DNA of 43,781 bases from Candidatus Alistipes intestinipullorum (lineage in GTDB: Bacteria > Bacteroidota > Bacteroidia > Bacteroidales > Rikenellaceae): assembly GCA_019113885.1 (NCBI GenBank), contig DXGO01000030.1, positions 1 to 43,781 on the forward strand, written 5' to 3'. The notes under the pieces are model-generated. The model searched no databases. It had not been told where the DNA came from and was given only the letters and a program-made list of their open reading frames with translations. This document shows positions 17,277 through 24,604 of the stretch, piece by piece (the stretch's first letter is position 1; the number at the start of each line of letters is the position of its first letter). The position numbers and the translations under genes were made by a program.

Positions 17277-19109
17277 CTATTCCGCCGGATGCTCGACGAT
17301 CAGACTGCAGGATATCGATTGGTAGTCGGAGTCCGAAACGGGCGCCTCCTCATTGATCTTGAAGAGATACTCGTGTGTGAAGTTGTACCAGGTGAGGCTT
17401 GAACCGTCGCCGTTCTCCTCGTCGTGGGATTTCTGAATGCTTGGCTCCTTGAGCAGGAAATTTTCTTTTTTGATCGGCAGAATAGGCATCTGGTGCTCCT
17501 CGAACGTGTATGTATCCGCATTGAATACCTGGCAGTAGGGATAGTTGACGTCACAAACCAGATTCACCTCGACGCAGTTGTAGACGAGGGTATAGACGAA
17601 ACGGTGGGGGTTGATGACATTTTCTCCCAGATCCACCTCCTGGAACGATGTCGAGACGATTCCGAACGAGTCGATGTCCTCCTGCGAAACGGTCAGGAAG
17701 GGAGGAAGTGCTCCCTCATCGGACGGCCAGATGACGATCTGCTCATAAAAGGTTTGCTCCTTGGTCGAACCGTCTGACATCTTGCTGCGGACCTTTACGT
17801 AGGAGGTGTAGGCATTGTTGCTGGTGTGGTGCACATCGGGGTTTTCTTCCTCGAACGTGTAGGGGAGCGTCCCTTCGTCCACGATTGTCTGCTCGGTCAG
17901 GTGGGTCAGGTATTCGGGCGTGGGAACCGTCTGGGCTCCGTAGTGGAGTTTGTACTCGCAGGTGTAGCTTCCGTCCGATTCACTGGCGACAATCGTGCTC
18001 ACACGGCCATTTCCGTCGAACGTGTAGGTATAGGTCGTGGCATCTCCGTAATTGTTTTCCCGACGGGCGGGGAGGTTCTTCACATGGATGCCGGTCATCC
18101 CTATGATCATGTCGGTCTCGGTAATATCCGTGATCAGGGAGGCTCCGATGTCGATGCCGTTCCACGAGTTGGAATAGTCGGTATAGGTAAAGGTCTCGCT
18201 TTCACGATCCTTGTCATTGCCGGAGGTGACGATGTTCGTCAGATTACCCTCCTCCCAGGTCAAGGTCGACTGGTAATTGGCTTCAGGATAACCAGGATTG
18301 ACGTTCGTGATGCTTGCCAGGGTACCGTCGGCGTTGTACGAGTAGGTGCGGTTGTCCCCGTCCGGATCGGTGTATCCGGAGAACAGCCCGTCTCCGTTCA
18401 GGAGGTAGTCCATCTCCCAGTTCGATACCTTTGAGGGATAGATCAGGTCGCCGTCCGCAACGGAACCGTTGAGGTCGAAGTCACGGTCGCTCAGCGTTAC
18501 CTTGTCCGAGCCCCATACGACTTCTGTGGTGTAGGAGGAGCGGATTTTATCCTGGATATCGCTGTCGTACGAATAGTATTCGAACTTGGTCAAACGGTTT
18601 TTGTCGTCATAGGACAGGGTTGCATAATTCCTGTACTGATACTCTTCCGAGTCCGTTTCGGTGATCTCGATGTAGGTGAGAAGGTCCTCGGGAGCGACCT
18701 CCGGATATCCGGGCTCCTCGGGCTCTTCGGGTTCTTCTGTCGCATCGCTGCCACGTTGCGTGACGGTCACCGTCACTTTGTCGCTGCCGCTGACGATGGT
18801 GATAACCGCTTCTCGTTCTTCGCTGTCGGTGTTCTCGGCGAGTGTGACCTCAATTTCGTTCGTTCCGGCTTCTCCCGAGGTAGGGTAGATCGATATCCAA
18901 TCTTCAGCGCGGGTCTGCTTGACGGAGGCCGTCCAGCTTTGGGTGGTTTCGAAATGGATCGTGTGGTTGACAGCTTCGGGATCGATCGAAGCTGTGAGCT
19001 CATTGGACGGGATCAGAATGGTTTTCTCCTCATCCGGATCGCTTTCACTGCAATGGGTACTCACGAATGCCATGGCCAACAGAGCCATCAGGGATAAAAT
19101 CTTTTTCAT
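17277..19109 (-). CDS. BACON-domain surface lipoprotein with DUF4595-like region
   Basis: A 610-residue predicted lipoprotein. The signal peptide ends in STHC, an atypical lipobox because of the His before Cys. The mature start SESDPDEE is acidic, like the Bacteroidota lipoprotein export signal to the cell surface. A BACON domain (about 35-118) includes WTASVKQTRAEDWISIYPTSGEAG and ends VTVTQRG. After a Glu/Pro linker (EEPEEPEEP) come units of the form YDDKNRLTKFEYY, YSYNADGTLASI and YTFDGNGRVSTI, resembling DUF4595/YD-type beta repeats. The C-terminal 150 residues are unrecognised. It stands alone, with its own promoter and terminator, downstream of the Sus-like cluster. Function unknown, with binding of a surface ligand likely. 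Confidence 0.78.
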   Translation of the reverse strand: MKKILSLMALLAMAFVSTHCSESDPDEEKTILIPSNELTASIDPEAVNHTIHFETTQSWTASVKQTRAEDWISIYPTSGEAGTNEIEVTLAENTDSEEREAVITIVSGSDKVTVTVTQRGSDATEEPEEPEEPGYPEVAPEDLLTYIEITETDSEEYQYRNYATLSYDDKNRLTKFEYYSYDSDIQDKIRSSYTTEVVWGSDKVTLSDRDFDLNGSVADGDLIYPSKVSNWEMDYLLNGDGLFSGYTDPDGDNRTYSYNADGTLASITNVNPGYPEANYQSTLTWEEGNLTNIVTSGNDKDRESETFTYTDYSNSWNGIDIGASLITDITETDMIIGMTGIHVKNLPARRENNYGDATTYTYTFDGNGRVSTIVASESDGSYTCEYKLHYGAQTVPTPEYLTHLTEQTIVDEGTLPYTFEEENPDVHHTSNNAYTSYVKVRSKMSDGSTKEQTFYEQIVIWPSDEGALPPFLTVSQEDIDSFGIVSTSFQEVDLGENVINPHRFVYTLVYNCVEVNLVCDVNYPYCQVFNADTYTFEEHQMPILPIKKENFLLKEPSIQKSHDEENGDGSSLTWYNFTHEYLFKINEEAPVSDSDYQSISCSLIVEHPAE

Positions 19110-19220
19110 GTGGTAAAAATGAGGTTGATATTTATGAATTGTTTCGGGTAGTGAGAGTTTTTTTTAATCCTGGACGATTTGACTCTATGGACATTCTTTT
19201 GAAGGACTTGTATATGAATA

Positions 19221-19228
19221 CAAATATA
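19221..19228 (-). promoter_or_regulatory. -7 promoter element for BACON lipoprotein
   Basis: TATATTTG on the minus strand in an AT-rich stretch, 111 bp before the ATG at 19109. It lies just past the terminator of the preceding cluster. Confidence 0.5.
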
Positions 19229-19278
19229 TATAATTTTATCTTGAATGGGCAGATTTGGAAATTTATTTTAGCATGAAA

Positions 19279-19310
19279 CCGGGAAGTACATAACTACATG
19301 TACTTCCCGG
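19279..19310 (-). terminator. Intrinsic terminator at end of Sus-like cluster
   Basis: A perfect 13-bp stem, CCGGGAAGTACAT with ATGTACTTCCCGG, and a 6-nt loop, 60 bp beyond the stop of the lipocalin-like gene. On the minus strand it is followed by TTTCATGC, a short T tract. Confidence 0.78.
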
Positions 19311-19369
19311 CTTTGCAAATACAGAATGAATGTCGCATCCGGCGATCCGGAAGCGCTGCCGCTGTGTCG

Positions 19370-19867
19370 CTATTCTTCGTCCTTCTCCGAGTCGATTTCC
19401 TCCTTGAACAGGTCGAGAATTTCCTGCGGAACGCCGTCGCAACGCTTGTAGAGCGAGACATTGTCGGCATTGTCCGTAGCAATCCACGTCATCCGGTCCG
19501 TATAGAGGTTGCGGATGACGTAGCGGCTTGTCCAGTCGCCGTTCTCGTAGTCGTACATGCCGCGGATCACCGAACCCAGCGATTCGTCTGTGTAGAGATT
19601 ATAGGAGCCCGTAATGCGTCGCGGGCCGAAGCTGTCGAGGTTCTGGTAGATCGTGAACCTGTTGCCGTCGCGGTACGAGAGCTCGATATACACGTAGCTT
19701 CCTTCGGCCAGAGCTTCGCCGTTGTTCCACGTCTCGAGCTGCCATGTGCCCGAGATGTTGTAGAGCGAGACGTCGAGTCCCGGGTCTACGTAGCTGTTGT
19801 CTTTCTCGCAGCTTGCAAACGTCGTGGCAACCAGCAGCAGGAGGGTGAGTTTCAGTAAATTTTTCAT
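19370..19867 (-). CDS. Lipocalin-like lipoprotein
   Basis: A 165-residue predicted lipoprotein with signal MKNLLKLTLLLLVATTFASC and mature start EKDNS. The motif ISGTWQLETW (about 39-48) and the run of short beta strands are like the lipocalin-type domains common in Bacteroidota lipoproteins. The C-terminus is very acidic (EEIDSEKDEE). The ATG at 19867 starts the signal peptide. The track start at 19990 lies inside the DUF1573 gene. It starts 7 bp after DUF1573 and is the last gene of the cluster. The ligand is unknown. Confidence 0.75.
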   Translation of the reverse strand: MKNLLKLTLLLLVATTFASCEKDNSYVDPGLDVSLYNISGTWQLETWNNGEALAEGSYVYIELSYRDGNRFTIYQNLDSFGPRRITGSYNLYTDESLGSVIRGMYDYENGDWTSRYVIRNLYTDRMTWIATDNADNVSLYKRCDGVPQEILDLFKEEIDSEKDEE

Positions 19868-19874
19868 ATCGTTG

Positions 19875-20705
19875 TCAATTTTTGTTCTGTTTCGTGTCGT
19901 CGTTGTCGGGTTGGATGCGGATCGTGATGCTGCTCTGTCCGGGGGAGAGCCCCAATCCCTGCAGGATGAGGGGAACCCGTTGCGGTGCACGTCCGGCGGA
20001 GGGGTCGAAGCGAACGGTCAACTCGCCCAATTCCCCGGCTTTCAACTCTTCGGGCAGGAATTCCGCCTCGATGCACGGGGGCAGGAGCTGTTTGTCGACC
20101 TTGACCCGCAGTGTCGCATCGCCTGCATTCAGGCATTCGATCCGTTCGGTGCGGAGTTCCGTCCCGTCGAAATGAATTTCCTGCTGTTTGAGCAGCAGCG
20201 ATCCTTTCGCATAGGGATAGGCATAGGTCGGGCGTGTCGAGGGGATCACCTGTCCCGAGAGCTCGAGTATTGCCGTAGGGGCATTCGCCGCGAGTTGGGT
20301 AAAGAGGAAGATTTTGCGCAGGAAGTGCCCCGGATGGCCTTTGGGGTGATAGGTCACCACGACTTTGCCGTCTTGCCCGGGATTGACCGGTTGGCGGTCG
20401 TAGGTGGCCACGGCACATCCGCAGGTACTCTTCACGTGCGTGATGACCAGCGGCTCGTCGCCCGTGTTCCGCCATTGGAACGTGTAGCTTTTCGGCCCGC
20501 CGTCCTCATCGATCTCCCCGGTGTCGATCCGGGTCCGCTCGAAAGCCATCGCCTTGCTGCCCGGTGCAAGCCCGGGGTTGGCCAGGCTGTCGAGCAGTGC
20601 TCGCGACACAGTACGTATCTGGCCCTGCACCGGGGCGGCGGTCAGAAGAACCGTCGCCGCCCCGAGCGGGAACAGAAGGTGCCGTATGACGCTTTCGATC
20701 CGCAT
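19875..20705 (-). CDS. DUF1573 domain secreted protein
   Basis: A 276-residue protein with a signal peptide ending near APVQGQ (about residue 28). The DUF1573 domain, an Ig-like fold related to ASPM/SPD-2/hydin repeats, is seen as FQWRNTGDEPLVITHVKSTCGCAVATYDRQPVNPG (about 78-112, with the CGC pair) and VVTYHPKGHPGHF. A second Ig-like region covers about 165-265 and includes LTVRFDPSAG. The family has no known reaction and is thought to mediate binding. The ATG at 20705 begins the signal peptide. It is 16 bp after the protease gene. Confidence 0.85.
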   Translation of the reverse strand: MRIESVIRHLLFPLGAATVLLTAAPVQGQIRTVSRALLDSLANPGLAPGSKAMAFERTRIDTGEIDEDGGPKSYTFQWRNTGDEPLVITHVKSTCGCAVATYDRQPVNPGQDGKVVVTYHPKGHPGHFLRKIFLFTQLAANAPTAILELSGQVIPSTRPTYAYPYAKGSLLLKQQEIHFDGTELRTERIECLNAGDATLRVKVDKQLLPPCIEAEFLPEELKAGELGELTVRFDPSAGRAPQRVPLILQGLGLSPGQSSITIRIQPDNDDTKQNKN

Positions 20706-20721
20706 GCCCGTCGTGTACCCG

Positions 20722-22821
20722 TCAGAGCCAGCCGCTGCCGTTGGCCGACTTGCGCACGGTAATGTTGAACTTGTGCGTTTCGTTGTTGCTCGAGGTGATC
20801 GAGGCGGTCGTAGCACCCTCCTTCACTCCGGTGAAGATGGCCTTTCCGTCCTTGATCTCGCCCGTGGCGATCGAGGTGTCATCGATCGTGAGGGTGTAAG
20901 TCAGCGACTCTCCGTCGACGAAATAGCGCGACGGGGTTTCGATCACCTTGTTCTCCTCGCCTACGCCGAGGTAGATGTTCGGGAACGAGACTTTCGACCC
21001 GGCATCCTCTCCGGCAATGGCCGCGAGGAGCATCTCGGCATCGGTCATGCCTCCCACGCATCCGTAGTACTGGGACAGCGGAATGCTCGTATAGCGGTTT
21101 TTGCCGATTTCCGTGACGTAGAAGTAGTAGTACTTGGTTCCGACCTGGTAGTCGTCAATCGGCCGGACGCTCTCGACAAGCAATTTGCGGAATTCGGCGG
21201 CCGTGAAGTGTTTGCGGAGTTGCACGGCATAGGAGAGGCCCAGCGCTGCGACGCCCGAAACGTGCGGGCAGGCCATCGAGGTGCCCTCCATGTAGCCGTA
21301 TTCGGTGCCGCTGCTCACCTGCGGGGGCAGTGTCGAGAGGATGCAGCCGACGGCTCCGCGCGGATGGTCGTTGTCGAAGAACTCGAAATAGTAGTCCTGG
21401 TCGCCTCCCGGAGCCGAGATGTCCGTGAACTCTCCGTAGTTCGAGAAGGTCGAGATCGTGTAGTCAGGGGCTGTGGCGTTTACCGAGATGCAGTATTCGG
21501 CAGCTCCGGGGAATCCGCCGGCTGCGGCGTACTCGTTGCCCGAGGCGAAGATCGGAATACCGCCCTCGATCGGCCCGTTGGGCGACCCTGCGTTGTGGAC
21601 GAAGTAGTCGAGAGAAGCCTTCTCCAGCGGGCAATAGGTCTCCCACTCCTCCTCGGTAGCAAAGCCGGGGGTATTCTCATAGCCGTTGGCGGCACTCGAG
21701 GTGTAACCCCAGCTGCACTGCAGGATCACGGCGCCGTTGTCGGCCGCATACTTGATGGCGCGGGCCAGGCTTACCGTGTTGCTCGAAGAGTTGCCCGAGA
21801 ATATCTGGCACGACATGACCTTCACGCCCGGATTCTGCTCCGTACCACCGGCAATCGAGGCGATACCGATACCGTTGTTGTTTCGGGCGGCGATGACACC
21901 GGCTACGTGTGTTCCGTGTCCCGTGTCGGCCGAAGCGTCGCACGAGACGATTCCCGTATTGTTGATGAAGTCATAGCCGTGGTAATCGCCGGCATATCCG
22001 TTTCCGTCGTTGTCCTTGTGCGAGCCGTAGACCTCGTCTTCGTTCACCCAGATGTTGTTGATCAGGTCGGGGTGTCGCCAGTAGATGCCTTCGTCGAGCA
22101 CGGCCACGATGATCGACGGATCACCTGTCGTGCGCTCCCAGGCCTTCTCGCAGTTGACGTCGGCTCCGGCAACGAACTTCGCTTCGCCAACCTCGGTGTC
22201 CTCATCGGCGCCGATGACGTAGTTGGCCTGATAGCCCGAATTGATGATGTTCCACTGCCACTGGAGCAGGTTGTCATTGTAGACGTATCCGTTGGCCCCG
22301 TTGGCGCGTGTGGCAGCCCCGTTGAGCAGGTTTGCCGAGAGTGGAATGGCTTTGCGATCGGTGCGGTAGGCACGTTTGATGGTACGGTTGGGCGCGGCGG
22401 TTTGCACTTCACCGAGTTGCGAAAGTCGTGAGATGACATCCTCTACGGAGTGGTCCTCGCTGAAACGCACGACATACCACAGGTGCAGGCCGGCTTCGCG
22501 TGTCCGCTCTTCGGTGCGTTCGTCGAGCGGGAAGATGCGTTCCACCTCACAATCGCCGAGCAGGTCGAGTACTTCGTCGACCGAGAGGATGCCCGATCGG
22601 GTAGCGGCCGCGCCGCTACGGGTCTTTGCTGCGCCCAACTCATCGAGCATATCGCTGACGTAGGGGGCGAATTTTACAATGACCTCTCCCGACATCTCGA
22701 CCGGTTCGGTCCCTGTTTCGGGGGTCGTTGCAGGTTCGTTAAACTCCTCTGTGGAGCAGGCGCTTAAGGCGATCAGCATAAGGGCGCTGAAGGCCGAAAC
22801 AAGATATTTGTTTATTTTCAT
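20722..22821 (-). CDS. Subtilisin-family (S8) serine protease lipoprotein
   Basis: A 699-residue lipoprotein (lipobox ALSAC, Cys22, mature start STEEFNE). The segment at 45-150 resembles an S8 inhibitor-type prodomain, opening SGEVIVKFAP. The catalytic domain (about 195-560) has Asp243 in VAVLDEG, His302 in GHGTHVAG, the oxyanion Asn429 in FASGN and Ser515 in GTSMACPH, so all active-site residues are present. The C-terminal 80 residues form a Big2-like Ig domain (LTIDDTSIATG to FNITVRK). It is the only hydrolase in the cluster and probably acts on the cell surface on proteins supplied to the SusCD importer. Start supported by its 14-bp spacing from the BACON-LRR stop. Confidence 0.93.
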   Translation of the reverse strand: MKINKYLVSAFSALMLIALSACSTEEFNEPATTPETGTEPVEMSGEVIVKFAPYVSDMLDELGAAKTRSGAAATRSGILSVDEVLDLLGDCEVERIFPLDERTEERTREAGLHLWYVVRFSEDHSVEDVISRLSQLGEVQTAAPNRTIKRAYRTDRKAIPLSANLLNGAATRANGANGYVYNDNLLQWQWNIINSGYQANYVIGADEDTEVGEAKFVAGADVNCEKAWERTTGDPSIIVAVLDEGIYWRHPDLINNIWVNEDEVYGSHKDNDGNGYAGDYHGYDFINNTGIVSCDASADTGHGTHVAGVIAARNNNGIGIASIAGGTEQNPGVKVMSCQIFSGNSSSNTVSLARAIKYAADNGAVILQCSWGYTSSAANGYENTPGFATEEEWETYCPLEKASLDYFVHNAGSPNGPIEGGIPIFASGNEYAAAGGFPGAAEYCISVNATAPDYTISTFSNYGEFTDISAPGGDQDYYFEFFDNDHPRGAVGCILSTLPPQVSSGTEYGYMEGTSMACPHVSGVAALGLSYAVQLRKHFTAAEFRKLLVESVRPIDDYQVGTKYYYFYVTEIGKNRYTSIPLSQYYGCVGGMTDAEMLLAAIAGEDAGSKVSFPNIYLGVGEENKVIETPSRYFVDGESLTYTLTIDDTSIATGEIKDGKAIFTGVKEGATTASITSSNNETHKFNITVRKSANGSGWL

Positions 22822-22835
22822 GGTGTCTCAGTTCG

Positions 22836-24590
22836 TTATCTGCCCGAAGTGTCCGTGGTATCATCGGTGCTTTCGGAGTCTTCGGACGACGTGTTGGCGA
22901 GTTTTTTCTTGGTGTATATCTTGTAATACTCGTTCAGGTTTGCCGGGACGTTGGTGAAACCTGCAAGATTTCCCAACTTGTCCTTGCCCTCCTGGTTGAA
23001 GACCAGCGCGTAGGGATCCCACCAGTCGAGCGACGGGTGCAGGAGCAACCATTGGGGAAGTTCGCCCGTCAGACGGTTGAGGTTCAGGGCAAGGCTCTTC
23101 AACTGCGGCATTACGCGTTTTACTTCGAGCATCTTCCGTGGAAGCGTATCGTTACTCTTGGCGATGTCCTCCTCGGTGTAGAATCCGATCTCATCGTCAT
23201 CCTCGAACGAGGGAATTTCGCCCTGGAGGTAGTTGACCGAAAGAATCAGCGTATCGAGACCCGTGACCTCTTCACCATTCGTATTGGTTTTGTGCTCCCA
23301 CTTGAACAGCCGTGAGGGGAAAGGTTGGATCTGGTCATCACGGTACGTTTCTTCATAGAGGCCTCCGAAGCCGGTCGAGGTAGTGTTGCTGAGGTCGTAA
23401 ATCAACCTGCGCTGGTTGTTGAGCATTCTCAGCACGTGCAGTTTCGGGAAGTTGTCGGGGTTGATGACTTCCGGAACTTTTTCGAAGTTGTTGCTACCCA
23501 GGTCGAGGTATTCGAGGTTACGGAGGTTCTTGAAGTCCTCATGGAGCGAGGTCAGACCATAGGCGCCGATCGTAAGGCGCTTGAGCTGCGTGAGCTTGCA
23601 GATATACTCGCCTGTATCGAGGTTCAGCAGGAACGTGTTGGTGTTGCTGTAGAACTCCAGCTCCTCGGCGGCGGTCAGGTATTGCACTTCGTAGGGAATT
23701 CCCTCCTTGGTCGAGAACATGAAGAAGCGGGCGGACTTGACACGGCCTTTCAACGATTCATTGTATCCTTCCATGCCCTCTTCCCAAAGGGTCACGCCGT
23801 CCCAGTTGTCCATTTTATCTCCCGAGCTTTCCCAGTCGGAGGCCCAGACGGCGAGCGTGCGGGCAATGCCGAGCAGTGCCACGGAGTCACCGGCACGCGA
23901 ATCCTCTTCGATCTTTTGGGCGGCACTCTGTGTGATGACGAGTTTATCGTTCTGTGCGAGCATGTCGGAGGTCACGCCTTCGGACGTCGGTTCGAAGGTG
24001 ATCTCGGCGATACGGTCTTCGGGAATCGAGTTGATGCCCCAGTTGATGCGAAGATTGACCTCGCGCGGACGCAGTCCGCGATCGAAGACGAGTTCACCCT
24101 TCTCTACGTTGATCCAGCTGGCGACCTCGTCAGGAACCTTGACGTCGAAATTGACGTTGGTCTTGACCTGAACATCCACATAACGCTTGTCGATTGTAGC
24201 ATAGTTTTCGATGCTGACAGCCGATTCATCGAGTGTGATGGCGTAGTCGAAGCCCTCCTGGGTGATCTGTATTTCCTTATAATCAGAGCTGTTTTCAGCT
24301 TTGGCGATACGCACTATGCCGCTGCGGGGCTGCGAGGTGAGGGCCGAGTCGATGATCAGGCTGCACTCCTTGCTGCCTTTTCCGTTTGCGGGAGATACAG
24401 TGACCCAAGGCACGGTGGACGAAGCCACCCAGTTGTCGCTTGAGGACACCTTGATGCGTTGGGTTCCGCCTACAGCCTCGATGGTAATCGTATTGCAGTC
24501 GATGCCGAAGGCAACGGTCTCGTCGTTGGTGCAACCGATCATGACGGTTGCGGCGAGAAGTGACGATGCGATATAATTCAGTATTTTCAT
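22836..24590 (-). CDS. BACON and leucine-rich repeat lipoprotein
   Basis: A 584-residue predicted surface lipoprotein (MKILNYIASSLLAATVMIGC, Cys20). Two BACON-like modules follow, at about 30-112 (WVASSTVPWVTVSPANGKG) and 115-225 (INVEKGELVFDRG). The C-terminal half has irregular leucine-rich repeats, such as LKRLTIGAYGLTSL, LRNLEYLDLGSNNFEKVPEV and LKSLALNLNRLTGELPQWL. The end is Thr/Ser/Asp rich. BACON domains are proposed carbohydrate- or mucin-binding modules, and LRRs usually bind protein. No catalytic motif is seen, so capture of substrate is the inferred role. Spacing to neighbours is 14 bp on each side. Confidence 0.85.
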   Translation of the reverse strand: MKILNYIASSLLAATVMIGCTNDETVAFGIDCNTITIEAVGGTQRIKVSSSDNWVASSTVPWVTVSPANGKGSKECSLIIDSALTSQPRSGIVRIAKAENSSDYKEIQITQEGFDYAITLDESAVSIENYATIDKRYVDVQVKTNVNFDVKVPDEVASWINVEKGELVFDRGLRPREVNLRINWGINSIPEDRIAEITFEPTSEGVTSDMLAQNDKLVITQSAAQKIEEDSRAGDSVALLGIARTLAVWASDWESSGDKMDNWDGVTLWEEGMEGYNESLKGRVKSARFFMFSTKEGIPYEVQYLTAAEELEFYSNTNTFLLNLDTGEYICKLTQLKRLTIGAYGLTSLHEDFKNLRNLEYLDLGSNNFEKVPEVINPDNFPKLHVLRMLNNQRRLIYDLSNTTSTGFGGLYEETYRDDQIQPFPSRLFKWEHKTNTNGEEVTGLDTLILSVNYLQGEIPSFEDDDEIGFYTEEDIAKSNDTLPRKMLEVKRVMPQLKSLALNLNRLTGELPQWLLLHPSLDWWDPYALVFNQEGKDKLGNLAGFTNVPANLNEYYKIYTKKKLANTSSEDSESTDDTTDTSGR

Positions 24591-24604
24591 GTTTCCGTAG
24601 CTTA

